Shown piece by piece: positions 54,126-63,739 of a DNA stretch of 64,000 bases. The translations under genes and the position numbers were made by a program. The notes under the pieces are model-generated. The model did no database searches. It saw nothing but the letters and a program-made list of their open reading frames with translations, and was not told the origin of the DNA. The DNA comes from Paraburkholderia domus. GTDB taxonomy: Bacteria; Pseudomonadota; Gammaproteobacteria; Burkholderiales; Burkholderiaceae. The stretch's first letter is position 1, and every line of letters starts with the position of its first letter. Location: the NCBI RefSeq assembly GCF_905220705.1, contig NZ_CAJNAT010000006.1:248001-312000 (forward strand). The letters are read 5' to 3'.

Positions 54126-54788
54126 TTGAACATTCCCGCTCATGCTCCGCTGCATCTGCTGCACAGCGCCGCTATCGGCACGCTCGCTACCCACGCGCGC
54201 CAGCCGGAAGGCTTTCCTTATCCTTCAGTGCTGCCGTTCGCACCGGACCCGCAACATCGCCCGATGATCCTCGTGAGCCGGCTCGCCGAGCATACGCACA
54301 ACCTGCACGCCGACCCGCGCGCCGGCTTTCTGGTGGTCGACGCCCCCGACGGTGACGTGCTGAGCGGCCAGCGCGTGACCTTGCTCGGCACGTTCGAACC
54401 GGTCGACTCGACTCCCGAAGTCGTGCAACGCTATCTGCGCTATCACCCCGACGCGGAGCGGTACCTGGTTCTCGGCGATTTCGCGTTCTGGGCAATGAGG
54501 CTCGAACGCCTACGCTACATTGGCGGCTTCGGCGCGATGGGCTGGCTCGGCGGCGCCGAACTCGATCCACTGCCGCCACTCGGCTTCGACGAAGAAAACG
54601 CGTTGATCACGCACTTCGCTGGTCATTCCACGGGCGCCATGGGACTCCAACTGCTCGGAGTCGATCGATATGGCGCCGATCTGAAGCAGGCAGGTGCGCG
54701 CGCCCGTTTCGTCTTCGACGACGTCAAACTCAATACCGAAGCCTTGCATGCGGCGCTTGAAGAATGCATCCAACGCCACGCCAATTAA
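54126..54788 (+). CDS. Pyridoxamine 5'-phosphate oxidase-fold (HugZ-like) protein
   Basis: A 220-residue flavin-binding split-barrel protein. HSAAIGTLATHARQPEGFPYPSVLPFA, VSRLAEHTHNLHADPRAGFLV and QRVTLLGTFEPVD are typical of the pyridoxamine-phosphate-oxidase-like group. The C-terminal ~80 residues resemble the DUF2470 heme-binding domain (THFAGHSTGAMGLQLLGVDRYGADL). Such fusions bind or degrade heme. The start is a TTG at 54126 with GAGG upstream. It is divergent from the MFS gene. Confidence 0.82.
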   Translation: MNIPAHAPLHLLHSAAIGTLATHARQPEGFPYPSVLPFAPDPQHRPMILVSRLAEHTHNLHADPRAGFLVVDAPDGDVLSGQRVTLLGTFEPVDSTPEVVQRYLRYHPDAERYLVLGDFAFWAMRLERLRYIGGFGAMGWLGGAELDPLPPLGFDEENALITHFAGHSTGAMGLQLLGVDRYGADLKQAGARARFVFDDVKLNTEALHAALEECIQRHAN

Positions 54789-55183
54789 CTTTTGATTGCT
54801 GTTTCGGGAAAACACTCATGCGGTAATAGCGGAATGGCGCGCGTGTCGCAATATGCGCTGACGTTTCATGTTGAAGCTCTCATGGCATGAAATGTTGGCG
54901 CAGGATTCTCATCTTAAATTTCATTTTTTGATAGTTAATTTAATAATTACTGATGTGCGACCTCGCTTTTCAGCAAAATGCGAAATTATCTATTTGAAAG
55001 GATCTGCGTAACATCGCGTTCGAGTGAAATTTTTTGAAACGAATTGGGATTAATTTTACAGCGGCGCTTTTCTAGTCTTTCTATTTTGTGTTAATCTCGC
55101 CATCAAATTCCGAGGCATGATCACCTTCAAAGGGCAAGCTGGCTTAAGACTGGCAGTCATTTATCCAAACCACAAGGGAACAT
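54789..55183. promoter_or_regulatory. AT-rich region upstream of the H-NS-like gene
   Basis: About 54894-55095 is strikingly AT-rich in a GC-rich window, with runs such as TTTCATTTTTTG and TAATTTAATAATTA. This is the kind of DNA H-NS proteins bind, so autoregulation is likely. There is no gene inside. Confidence 0.5.
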
Positions 55184-55486
55184 ATGTCTTCCTACAAGGA
55201 ACTACTCGCTCAGCGCGAGAAGCTCGAAAAGCAGATCGAAGAAGCAAAGTCGCGTGAATACGCAGAAGTGTTGAATGAGATCAAGCAGAAAATGGCCGAT
55301 TACGGCATTTCGCTGACTGAACTCGGCGGTGGCCGCGGTGCCAAGGCTGCAAAAGCGGGTCGTCCCCGTGCAGGCGTCGCGCCCAAGTATCGTGACCCGG
55401 ATAGCGGCAGCACGTGGTCGGGCCGTGGCAAGCCGCCGCGCTGGATCGCAGGTTTGGATCGCGAGAAGTTTCTGATCCAGAAGTAA
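55184..55486 (+). CDS. H-NS family nucleoid-associated protein
   Basis: A 100-residue DNA-binding protein. The N-terminal coiled coil (about residues 3-42, YKELLAQREKLEKQIEEAK) mediates oligomerisation. The C-terminal domain has YRDPDSGSTWSGRGKPPRW (residues 69-87), the beta-proteobacterial version of the H-NS AT-hook-like loop. It silences AT-rich, often foreign, DNA. Its own upstream region is AT-rich. A basic Ala/Lys linker joins the halves. A terminator follows. Confidence 0.93.
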   Translation: MSSYKELLAQREKLEKQIEEAKSREYAEVLNEIKQKMADYGISLTELGGGRGAKAAKAGRPRAGVAPKYRDPDSGSTWSGRGKPPRWIAGLDREKFLIQK

Positions 55487-55539
55487 TACAGATCTGGTCA
55501 ATCACGGGCGCTTATTGCGCCCGCTGTTGCCAGAAAAGA

Positions 55540-55571
55540 AACCGCGTACCGTGAAGGGCGCGGTTTTTTTA
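55540..55571 (+). terminator. Intrinsic terminator after the H-NS-like gene
   Basis: AACCGCG pairs with CGCGGTT and is followed by seven T. A second hairpin CGGGCGC/GCGCCCG lies just before it at 55505-55523. Confidence 0.88.
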
Positions 55572-55745
55572 TTGCCTCGGCGAATCGTTGTGACTCTTTG
55601 TCACACGCGCTCCATGAAACCGGAACGCGAATGCTTTTCGTTTAGATAAGCACCTGATTTAAAAGGTTTTTTTGTGGTCTCTTCAGCGCGTTTCGAGATG
55701 CGCCGGGTAGAATGCAGGCATTGAACTTTTCACTTCGTTTCAGAG

Positions 55746-56990
55746 ATGCCTTCCACCGCCGCCATCCAGTCCGCCGCGAAACATAGCGTCGCACGCAAAA
55801 GTACCTTTGTCAGTATTGCGCTCAATACGGTGCTGATGGCGCTGCAAATCGTCATCGGGGTGTTTGCGCATTCGCAGGCGCTGGTCGCCGACGGCGTCCA
55901 TTCGCTAGCCGATCTGATTTCCGATTTTGTCGTGCTAATCGCCAATCGGCACAGCGGCGCCAAGCCCGACGCGGATCACAATTACGGACACAGCCGCTAT
56001 GAAACGGTTGCTTCATTATTTCTGGGTGCGCTGCTGATTGTGGTTGGTGTCGGTATGTTGTGGCGCGCCGGGACACGTCTCGCCGATTTGCAAAGCATCC
56101 CCGCCGTGCATCTGAGCGCGCTCGCGGTCGCGGTGCTGGTGCTGATTTCCAAAGAGAGCCTGTTTCGCTACATGCTGCGCGAAGCCCAGCGTGTGCGTTC
56201 AGCGATGTTGATTGCGAACGCATGGCACGCGCGCTCGGATGCCGCTTCGTCCTTGGTGGTCGCGATCGGCATTGTCGGCAGCCTCGCTGGCGTGCGTCTG
56301 CTCGATCCGATCGCCGCGGCAATTGTCGGTTTCATGGTGGCGCGCATGGGCTGGACGTTCGGCTGGGACGCACTGCAGGATCTTTCCGACCGCGCGCTCG
56401 ACGAAGCCGCTTCCGCCGATATGCGCGCGCTGTTGCTCGCGACGCCCGGCGTGCGAGACGTGCATGAAATGCGCACCCGCAAGACGGGTGATTTCGCTCT
56501 CGTCGACGCGCACATTCTGGTCGACCCGATGATTTCGGTATCGGAAGGGCACTACATCGCTGAATCGGCGCGCCTACGTGTGCTGACCGACAACCGCGTG
56601 CTCGACGCGCTGATCCATGTCGACCCGGAGAACGATGCGGTTGCGCGCCCGACCGTCAATCTGCCGACCCGGGAACGGGTAGTCGCCGAAGTCAACGCGG
56701 CGCTCGCCGCGGGCGGCGTGAAGGCCGCGGCGGTCAATATTCACTACTTGAGCACGGGGCTGAATGTCGAAGTGATTTTGCCGGCGCCGGGTTCGCGCAC
56801 AGTCGAAGGCGACGCACCGTGTCTTGATCGAGTCGATCTCGACGCCCTCAGGCGCAACCTGGGTGCCAGCAAGCTGGGCGTGCTGCAGGGGGTGGACGCA
56901 GTGCCGGGCGAAAGCGGCGTCTCGACGGAGGCAGGGTCCGGCGAGGCTATCGCCTCCGCCAAGGCTGCGGAATCGCATAGCGCCACCTGA
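55746..56990 (+). CDS. Cation diffusion facilitator (CDF) metal exporter
   Basis: A 414-residue inner-membrane cation/H+ antiporter. Six helices span about residues 20-215. Metal-site motifs are ADGVHSLADLISDF (helix 2), DADHNYGHSRYE (the following loop) and NAWHARSDAASS (helix 5 His-Asp). The C-terminal cytoplasmic domain (about 220-300) has the ferredoxin-like fold, with VDPENDAV. The extra ~110 residues after it include a second small repeat and a low-complexity end, longer than FieF (300). Zn, Fe, Co or Mn are possible substrates. Confidence 0.88.
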   Translation: MPSTAAIQSAAKHSVARKSTFVSIALNTVLMALQIVIGVFAHSQALVADGVHSLADLISDFVVLIANRHSGAKPDADHNYGHSRYETVASLFLGALLIVVGVGMLWRAGTRLADLQSIPAVHLSALAVAVLVLISKESLFRYMLREAQRVRSAMLIANAWHARSDAASSLVVAIGIVGSLAGVRLLDPIAAAIVGFMVARMGWTFGWDALQDLSDRALDEAASADMRALLLATPGVRDVHEMRTRKTGDFALVDAHILVDPMISVSEGHYIAESARLRVLTDNRVLDALIHVDPENDAVARPTVNLPTRERVVAEVNAALAAGGVKAAAVNIHYLSTGLNVEVILPAPGSRTVEGDAPCLDRVDLDALRRNLGASKLGVLQGVDAVPGESGVSTEAGSGEAIASAKAAESHSAT

Positions 56991-57046
56991 GACTGACGTC
57001 ATGCGTGCCGAGCCGCCCAGAGCGATCGAGCGCTGGCCTCACGGCC

Positions 57047-57505
57047 TCATAGCGGCAATTGCGTATCGAATTTGATCTCGCGCAGCACGACGCTCGTGCG
57101 AACTTGCGCGACGGCGGGAATCTTGAAAATGCGTTCGTGCAGAAAGCTGTCGTACGCCTTGATGTCCGGCGCGACGATCTTGAGGATGTAGTCGGATTCG
57201 CCAGTCGTGCTGTAGCACTCGGTGACCTCCGGACAGGTGGCGATTTCCCGCTCGAACTGTTCGACCCCGCCCTCGGTATGGCGTGTGAGATGGATATGCG
57301 CGAGCGCACACACATGCAAGCCCAGTTTTTCACGATCCAGCAACGCCGTGTAGCGCTGGATCACCCCCGATTGCTCCATGTCCTTGATGCGCCGCCAGCA
57401 TGGGGTGCTCGACAGCCCGACCTGGTCGGAAATCTCTTGCACGGACCGGCGTGCGTCGAGCTGCAGCAGGCGCAGGATTTTTTGAGAGAAGGTATCGAGT
57501 GTCAA
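57047..57505 (-). CDS. Lrp/AsnC family transcriptional regulator
   Basis: A 152-residue feast-famine regulator. The helix-turn-helix lies at about residues 20-45 (VQEISDQVGLSSTPCWRRIKDME) and the RAM ligand domain at 70-145 (VTECYSTTGESDYILKIV). It probably senses an amino acid and regulates nearby or distant metabolism. It converges with the CDF gene, and the 3'-5' exonuclease gene starts in the opposite sense on the same strand block. Its targets cannot be read. Confidence 0.9.
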   Translation of the reverse strand: MTLDTFSQKILRLLQLDARRSVQEISDQVGLSSTPCWRRIKDMEQSGVIQRYTALLDREKLGLHVCALAHIHLTRHTEGGVEQFEREIATCPEVTECYSTTGESDYILKIVAPDIKAYDSFLHERIFKIPAVAQVRTSVVLREIKFDTQLPL

Positions 57506-57595
57506 CTGCGCCTCCGTGTGCGTCGCCGTATCAACGCATGGTAGAGGGCTCGAAAACGAAACGCAATGTAAAACGGCTCCGGCGAGGGAGATTAC

Positions 57596-58225
57596 CTAAT
57601 TTGCTGGTTCCTCAGCGGTGTTTTGTCCTGAGTCGTCCCCATCTTTAACGCCCGCCAGGGTGGCCGCCTGGACTGCGCGCAGGTCCTTGAGCATATTGCA
57701 GAAGAGCGCGCCCTGTTCGATCGCGTCGTCCAGCGCGACATGCGTATGCGGATGTTCGTCGAACCAGTGCTTCGGGAAGCGTGGCTTGATGTTCTTGCGG
57801 TACGGCAGGCCGGTCAGTGCGAAGGCCAGCGTCTTGATGTCGAGCGCCGACCACGAAAACGGGCAGCGGCCGACAAATCGCATCATGTACCAGAACATAT
57901 AGGTGAAGTCGAAACCGGCCGGCATCGCCACGAACACTGGCTTGCCCGGCAATGCTTCGACCCATTCGACATAGGCCGTCAGCGCCGCCAGCGGATCCTG
58001 CAGATCCTTGCGGCAGGCTTCCCATGCTTCCGGCTGCGTTTTCCACCATGCTTCCTGCACCGGATGCGGCTTGGCGCCGTCGAGCAATTCGAGATTCGCC
58101 GAAAAGGTGGCGATCAGTTGCTTGTCTTCCGTGTACGCGGCGGAGGCGAAACTGAGCATCGAATGCGGGCCGGGAATCGGGCCGTCTGCTTCGACGTCGG
58201 TGCTCACATAGATTTCGCTGCTCAT
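57596..58225 (-). CDS. DEDDh-type 3'-5' exonuclease family protein
   Basis: A 209-residue nuclease with the DnaQ fold. Exo I is STDVEADGP (D10, E12), exo II is near D106 (GFDFTYMFW) and exo III is HVALDDA with H162 and D167, so the DEDDh set looks complete. Compared with DnaQ the family is short and has a Trp/Phe-rich middle. Substrate could be DNA or RNA. Its start overlaps the stop of the MBL-fold hydrolase gene by 4 bases, giving a two-gene operon with the hydrolase first. Confidence 0.8.
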   Translation of the reverse strand: MSSEIYVSTDVEADGPIPGPHSMLSFASAAYTEDKQLIATFSANLELLDGAKPHPVQEAWWKTQPEAWEACRKDLQDPLAALTAYVEWVEALPGKPVFVAMPAGFDFTYMFWYMMRFVGRCPFSWSALDIKTLAFALTGLPYRKNIKPRFPKHWFDEHPHTHVALDDAIEQGALFCNMLKDLRAVQAATLAGVKDGDDSGQNTAEEPAN

Positions 58226-58866
58226 GCTTCTACTCCGTCGGCGACGTACGGATTGGTGCGGCGCTCGGCGCCAAACGTCGAGGTGGGACCGTGGCCCGGA
58301 ACGAAGGTGACGTCGTCGCCGAGCGGCCAGAGTTTTTCGCGGATCGAGCGCACCAGGTCCGCGTGATTACCGTGCGGAAAGTCCGTGCGGCCGATCGAGC
58401 CGGCGAACAGCACGTCGCCCACCAGCGCGAGCCGATGCGCGCGGCTGAAGAACACCACGTGGCCCGGCGTGTGTCCGGGGCAATGATAGACCTCGAGGGT
58501 CTCGTCGCCGAATTGCACGGATTCGCCGTCTTGCAGCCAACGGTCCGGTTCGAATGCCTCGGCTGCAGGAAAGCCGAAGCGCGTGCTTTGATCCGGCAGC
58601 TTGTCGAGCCAGAAGCTTTCGTCGGGATGCGGGCCTTCGATCGGCACGCCGTAGTGCGTGGCGAGCGTTTTCGCCCCGGCACAATGATCGATGTGGCCAT
58701 GCGTGAGGAACACTTTTTCAACCGTCACCTTCTGGCGCGCGATCTCACCCTGGATGACATCCAGGTCGCCGCCCGGATCGACGACGGCCGCGCGTCCGGT
58801 TGCCTCGCAAACGAGTAGCGAGCTGTTCTGCTGGAACGGCGTGACGGGGATCAAGGTGACTTTCAT
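58222..58866 (-). CDS. Metallo-beta-lactamase-fold hydrolase (GloB-like/YcbL-like)
   Basis: A 214-residue zinc hydrolase. The metal motif is [11 protein letters not shown] (H56, H58, D60, H61), with later ligands in [21 protein letters not shown] and VPGHGPTS. It resembles YcbL/GloB2-type glyoxalase II, which hydrolyses S-lactoylglutathione, but short relatives have other thioester or ester substrates. The ATG at 58866 ([10 protein letters not shown]) fits the family; upstream readings do not. It is the first gene of an operon with the exonuclease. Confidence 0.88.
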   Translation of the reverse strand: MKVTLIPVTPFQQNSSLLVCEATGRAAVVDPGGDLDVIQGEIARQKVTVEKVFLTHGHIDHCAGAKTLATHYGVPIEGPHPDESFWLDKLPDQSTRFGFPAAEAFEPDRWLQDGESVQFGDETLEVYHCPGHTPGHVVFFSRAHRLALVGDVLFAGSIGRTDFPHGNHADLVRSIREKLWPLGDDVTFVPGHGPTSTFGAERRTNPYVADGVEA

Positions 58867-59506
58867 GGATGAGGGCGCCGCTGGAAAAACGTTGATTGTA
58901 CCGGCGTCTCGTCGACGCTCGTCGAGGGCGCTGAGGCGCCGTCGCAGCGGGATTTCGGCTGCCCATTTTTGCAGCAGGAGTGAAAATTCATCAAGGTTTT
59001 CAGTCGCTTGCCATCCCAAAATTTTGTTTTGGGTATAATGGCCTCCATGCACAAGGAATTGTGCATGCCACAAGGCGATGCGTCCCCATCAAAAATGGGC
59101 ACGCGGATTGCCACTCAAGTATGGGCTGTCGTGCTTTATCGGCGGCCATCAGGTATCGATGCGTTCGATGCACACGTCTTACCCAGCCAGGCGCCGCGCG
59201 CCTGCAACGGACTTGAATGCCGTGACGCTGGGTGGGGCCTACGCCGCTGTTCCTGCGCGCTGAGTTCCGCGCGCAAGAACGTGTTTGCCACGTTCGATGG
59301 CGGCATGTGGGGTCTGGTCAGGCTGCCGGGGACAGGTTGCGCCAGACGTGAAAATTAACCGTGCGGTAGCGGCTGAATGAGCCGCATCCGGGCTTTGACG
59401 TACTGCGCTCTTCTGCGCGGCGCGTTGTCGTCCATTGCCGCCGGAGTCGCAGGCAACACGCTCAACTTTTCGCGTGATGCGGCTCGACAATTTGATTGCA
59501 CGTCTT
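58867..59506. other. Long intergenic region with a strong -10 and structured sequence
   Basis: These 640 bases lie between the hydrolase and rlpA. A TATAAT lies at 59034-59039, preceded by an inverted repeat CCCAAAA/TTTTGGG (59015-59021, 59027-59033). Downstream is a hairpin ATGCAC/GTGCAT (59047-59066) and a GC-rich hairpin with CCAT/ATGG near 59085. One frame (59008-59358, or from an ATG at 59047) is open but resembles no family I know. A non-coding RNA, a leader of rlpA or a small protein are all possible. Confidence 0.4.
59015..59066 (+). promoter_or_regulatory. Promoter-like element with operator-like inverted repeat
   Basis: A consensus -10 (TATAAT at 59034-59039) follows the 7-bp inverted repeat CCCAAAA/TTTTGGG. 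A TTGCCA at 59008-59013 is a poor -35 because the spacer is 20 bases. A 6-bp hairpin sits at the expected 5' end of the transcript. Confidence 0.45.
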
Positions 59507-60085
59507 ATGAAAACTCGGTTATCCCGTGGTCTGGGGACTCTTTTTGCCTTTTTTGCACTGGCCGGCTGCGCCACGCCTCCGGGCGCGAGCACTTCCGCAA
59601 GCGATGCACCGCTTAGCACGAAGAATGCGCAGGCAGGCTCCTTCGGCCCGCAAGCTTTTGGTAGCGCACCGGCCTCCGATGCAGCCACCAAGGGCACGCC
59701 GCTGGCCGATGCCAAGCCGCTTTCTGACGATGGTTCCGGCGTTTCGGACTTTCATCAGACCGGTCGCGCTTCGTGGTACGGTCGCGCCTTCCATGGCCGC
59801 CTCACCGCCAACGGCGAACGTTTTGACATGCACTCGCTGACCGCAGCGCATCGTACATTGCCGCTCGGCTCGTATGTTCGCGTGACCAATCCGGCCACCT
59901 CGCTGTCCGTGGTCGTGCGCATCAACGACCGCGGCCCGTATGCGCGCGGTCGGATCATTGACCTGTCGATGGCCGCCGCAAGCGCGCTCCACATGCGCCA
60001 TGCAGGCACGGCGCGGGTCGAGATCGAAGGTTTGACGCAGCAGGAAGCACGTGCTGAGATGAATCAAACACTGGCGTCGAACTAA
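59507..60085 (+). CDS. rlpA: RlpA-type septal ring lytic transglycosylase lipoprotein
   Basis: A 192-residue outer-membrane lipoprotein with lipobox FALAGC (C21). The double-psi beta-barrel domain (about residues 86-180) shows GRASWYGRAFHGRLTANGERFDM, LPLGSYVRVTNPATS and VVRINDRGPYARGRIIDLS, including the conserved Asp and Glu positions of RlpA. RlpA cleaves peptidoglycan stripped of stem peptides at the septum. It lacks the C-terminal SPOR domain found in longer RlpA proteins. A start at 59477 would add ten residues to the signal peptide. A terminator follows. Confidence 0.88.
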   Translation: MKTRLSRGLGTLFAFFALAGCATPPGASTSASDAPLSTKNAQAGSFGPQAFGSAPASDAATKGTPLADAKPLSDDGSGVSDFHQTGRASWYGRAFHGRLTANGERFDMHSLTAAHRTLPLGSYVRVTNPATSLSVVVRINDRGPYARGRIIDLSMAAASALHMRHAGTARVEIEGLTQQEARAEMNQTLASN

Positions 60086-60189
60086 GGGTCGAGTGCAGAG
60101 AAGTAATGTAGTGGCCGCGGACGCGTCGCAAGCGCGTTCGTGACGCCGGGCTGCACGGCGGCAATTCATGCCGTGTCTGCCAAAAGACG

Positions 60190-60216
60190 AAGGGCCGCAT
60201 CGCGCGGCCCTTTTCG
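60190..60216. terminator. Bidirectional terminator between rlpA and rsmI
   Basis: AAGGGCCGC pairs with GCGGCCCTT around a short loop and is followed by T on the plus strand. It separates two convergent genes. Confidence 0.85.
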
Positions 60217-60234
60217 TTTGCCTTACCCGTCCGC

Positions 60235-61116
60235 TTATTCTTCCTCGTCTTTCTTCAGCTCCAAAGCGCGCGTGTAGAGCGCGTTGCGCGACGCCCCGGT
60301 GAGGGTCGCCGCGAGTTTTGCGGCGCTGCTCACCGTCAACTCTTCCAGCAGGATGCCCAGCAACGCGTCGTGATCGTGTTCGCCTGCGGTTTCCGGCTGC
60401 GCGCCTTCCACCACGAGCACGAACTCACCGCGTTGCCGGTTCGGATCGGCAGCGAGCCACGTTGGCCCTTCGGCCAGGGTGCCGCGGTGCAGCGCTTCAT
60501 GTAACTTTGTCAATTCCCGTGCGATCAGCAGCTTGCGCTCGCCGCCGAATGCGTCGGCCAGCGCTTGCACCGTTTCAACGATCCGGTGCGGCGCTTCGTA
60601 GAACACCATCGCGTGCGGATGGCTCGCGAGCGGCTGCAGTGCAGCGGCGCGTGCTTTTGCCTTGGGTGGCAGAAAGCCGAGGAACGAGAATGTCGCGACC
60701 CAGTCGCCGGCCGCGCTCAACGCGGTGGCGAGCGCGCTTGCGCCGGGCAGCGGAATAACCGGGAAACCGGCTTCGCGCACGGCGTCGACGAGTTTCGCGC
60801 CGGGATCCGAGATGCCGGGCGTGCCCGCATCGGACACGTAGGCCACGCGTTCGCCCGCTTGCAGATGTTCGATCAGGCGCAGCGCCGCAGCCCGCTCGTT
60901 ATGCTGATGAACCGCGACGAGCGGTTTCGAGATGCCGTAGCGCGCGAGCAATTGGCCTGTGTTGCGGGTGTCTTCGGCGGCGATCCGGTCCACGAGTCCA
61001 AGCACATGCAATGCGCGCAGCGTGACGTCGGCGATGTTGCCGATCGGCGTGGCGACCACATACAGCGCGGCGGCGGGGTACTGCTGCCCTTGCGCGAGTT
61101 CGGAGAGAGGAGTCAT
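60235..61116 (-). CDS. rsmI: 16S rRNA (cytidine-1402-2'-O)-methyltransferase RsmI
   Basis: A 293-residue SAM-dependent methyltransferase modifying C1402 of 16S rRNA for decoding fidelity. TP_methylase landmarks are [20 protein letters not shown] (near residue 20), [41 protein letters not shown] and [12 protein letters not shown]. The ATG at 61116 overlaps the divergent yraN ATG in a shared CATG; no ribosome site is seen for this gene. It ends in LELKKDEEE. It is convergent with rlpA. Confidence 0.95.
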   Translation of the reverse strand: MTPLSELAQGQQYPAAALYVVATPIGNIADVTLRALHVLGLVDRIAAEDTRNTGQLLARYGISKPLVAVHQHNERAAALRLIEHLQAGERVAYVSDAGTPGISDPGAKLVDAVREAGFPVIPLPGASALATALSAAGDWVATFSFLGFLPPKAKARAAALQPLASHPHAMVFYEAPHRIVETVQALADAFGGERKLLIARELTKLHEALHRGTLAEGPTWLAADPNRQRGEFVLVVEGAQPETAGEHDHDALLGILLEELTVSSAAKLAATLTGASRNALYTRALELKKDEEE

Positions 61117-61558
61117 GAGGCAGAAGACGCAGACAGACAGAACGAGGCCGCCATTGTGCCACCCAATCCACCCGCACAACTTTTCGAGACCAACCGGGTC
61201 CAAACTCGTCGGCGCTGCTTTCGAGGCGCGTGCGATGGAATTTTTGCAGCGGCAGCGTTTGCGTTTCGTCGCGCGCAATGTGCTGTGCCGGGGCGGCGAG
61301 ATCGATCTGGTGATGCGCGACCGTGACGGCACGCTGGTGTTCGTCGAAGTTCGCGCGCGGGCGCAGCAGCATTACGGCGGCGCGGCAGCGAGCATCGGGT
61401 GGCAAAAGAAGCAGCGGATCGTGCGTGCCGCACGGCATTATCTGGCAACCCGCAGCAGGCGTTCGCATGACGAGCCCGCGTGCCGTTTCGACGTGATCGC
61501 GTTCGAAGCGGGCCGGCTCGTGTGGCTGCGCGATGCATTTCGCGCCGACGAAGTCTGA
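61115..61558 (+). CDS. yraN: YraN family (UPF0102) endonuclease-fold protein
   Basis: A 147-residue protein of the UPF0102 family with a restriction-endonuclease-like core: [27 protein letters not shown] and [16 protein letters not shown] give the D-ExK type nuclease signature. Its role is unknown; some members may cleave Holliday junctions. The ATG at 61115 has an excellent GGAGAGAGGAG upstream. The order yraN-diaA-dolP and the divergent rsmI neighbour match many proteobacteria, except that the lpoA-type gene is missing between rsmI and yraN. Confidence 0.9.
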   Translation: MRQKTQTDRTRPPLCHPIHPHNFSRPTGSKLVGAAFEARAMEFLQRQRLRFVARNVLCRGGEIDLVMRDRDGTLVFVEVRARAQQHYGGAAASIGWQKKQRIVRAARHYLATRSRRSHDEPACRFDVIAFEAGRLVWLRDAFRADEV

Positions 61559-62374
<816 letters not shown>

Positions 62375-62400
62375 GATTGATTCCGAAGGAGAGCTAGTTG

Positions 62401-63195
62401 ATGAGCGTATTCCGCGTCAAGAAGACACTGGTGAGAACCGTGCTGGTGGTCGGGTTCGCGGCGGGACTTTCCGCGACGTTGCAGGGTTGCTTTCTTGCCG
62501 TCGCCGGCGCGGCGGGCGGCAGCGCGCTGGTGGCAACCGACCGGCGCACGCTCGGCGCGCAGACCGAGGATCGCGAGTTGCAGGTGAAGGCACTGTCGCA
62601 GATCAGCCAGAACTTGCCCGACAACGCGCACGTCAACGTGGCGGTGTTCAACCGCCGCGTGCTGCTGACCGGTGAAGTGGCGGGGGACGTGTCGAAGCAG
62701 CGCGCGGAGACCATCGTGCGTGGTTTGAACAACGTCAACACGATCGTCAACGAACTGGCGATCATGCCGGCGAGCTCATTCTCGTCGCGCACCAATGATA
62801 CGTACTTGGAAACGCGCGTGAAGACCGCGCTGATCGCCGAGAAGAACATCTCTGCGAACAACTTCAAGGTCGTGGCTGAGCGTGGCTCGGTGTACCTGAT
62901 GGGTCTTGTCACGATGGACGAAGGCAATCGCGGCGCCGACGTCGCGAGCCGCGTGCCGGGCGTCACGCAGGTCGTGAAAGTGTTCCAGTACATTCAGCCG
63001 CAGGAAGCGGCTGCGGCAGCTGCTGCAGCGGCGACGGCACCGGCAGCCGCTTCGCAGCCGGATGCGAGCGCTCCGACCGTCGGTGCGATTCCCGATTCTT
63101 CGGTGAGCTCGCGTCCGCTTGATCAGCAGGCACCGGCGCCGGTCAGTAATTCGAACTCGGTGCATCCGGGCAATCCGAAGGCGACGACGCCATGA
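62401..63195 (+). CDS. dolP: BON-domain outer-membrane lipoprotein (DolP/YraP-like)
   Basis: A 264-residue lipoprotein with lipobox LQGC near residue 30. Two BON domains (about residues 55-115 and 130-190) bind anionic phospholipid in DolP, which maintains outer-membrane integrity; landmarks are VNVAVFNRRVLLTGEV and FKVVAERGSVYLMGLVT. Unlike E. coli DolP (191 residues), it has an added ~65-residue Ala/Pro/Ser-rich tail. An AAGGAGAG is near the ATG at 62401. Its stop overlaps the cytochrome start by 4 bases, so the two are coupled. Confidence 0.9.
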   Translation: MSVFRVKKTLVRTVLVVGFAAGLSATLQGCFLAVAGAAGGSALVATDRRTLGAQTEDRELQVKALSQISQNLPDNAHVNVAVFNRRVLLTGEVAGDVSKQRAETIVRGLNNVNTIVNELAIMPASSFSSRTNDTYLETRVKTALIAEKNISANNFKVVAERGSVYLMGLVTMDEGNRGADVASRVPGVTQVVKVFQYIQPQEAAAAAAAAATAPAAASQPDASAPTVGAIPDSSVSSRPLDQQAPAPVSNSNSVHPGNPKATTP

Positions 63196-63542
63196 AGCGG
63201 GGCGTTGCTCTCGTTGCCGCAATATTGACGGTTAGCGCGTTGGCAGGTGCTTTTGCATCTTCAGCGCGTGCGGCCGATACGCCGCGTGGTCAGGTCGTCG
63301 CCAACTCGAACGCCTGCATGGGATGTCACGCGGTGGACCGCAAACTGGTCGGCCCGTCGTTCCAGCAGATCGCTACGAAGTACAAGGGCGATGCGCAAGC
63401 GCCGGCAAAATTGGCGCGCAAGGTGAAGGAGGGTGGCTCCGGCGTATGGGGCGTGATTCCGATGCCGGCGCATCAATCGATGAGTGATGCTGATATCCGC
63501 ACGGTGGTGGATTGGGTGCTGGCTGGCGCGCCATCCAAGTGA
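63192..63542 (+). CDS. Class I cytochrome c (c551/c552-like)
   Basis: A 116-residue periplasmic electron carrier. The signal peptide ends near ARAAD. The heme site is CMGCH (C42, C45, H46) and the axial Met is in VIPMPAH near residue 92. GPSFQQIATKY is typical of the small c551/c552-like group. It is translated in overlap with the dolP-like gene; the functional reason is not evident. It may feed electrons to a terminal oxidase or peroxidase. Confidence 0.92.
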   Translation: MKRGVALVAAILTVSALAGAFASSARAADTPRGQVVANSNACMGCHAVDRKLVGPSFQQIATKYKGDAQAPAKLARKVKEGGSGVWGVIPMPAHQSMSDADIRTVVDWVLAGAPSK

Positions 63543-63587
63543 TGTTTTGCCAGTCGTTTTGCCTCCGGGTTTTACCACCCCAGGGGC

Positions 63588-63618
63588 TTGGCAAAACGCA
63601 AAATGCCTGTGCTAGAAT
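63588..63618 (+). promoter_or_regulatory. tRNA-Ala promoter
   Basis: TTGGCA at 63588-63593 and TAGAAT at 63613-63618, spaced 19 bases, with the extended TGTGC before the -10. Transcription would start about 5-10 bases before the tRNA. Confidence 0.6.
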
Positions 63619-63630
63619 TATTTGCACGTT

Positions 63631-63706
<76 letters not shown>

Positions 63707-63739
63707 GGAACAAGTCCAAGGTAGTCCACGAAAGTCCAG

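Noticed and set aside
59047..59400. Assigning the structured region upstream of rlpA to 6S RNA, RNase P RNA or tmRNA
   Set aside because: I could not find the conserved cores of any of these RNAs by eye, so no name is given.
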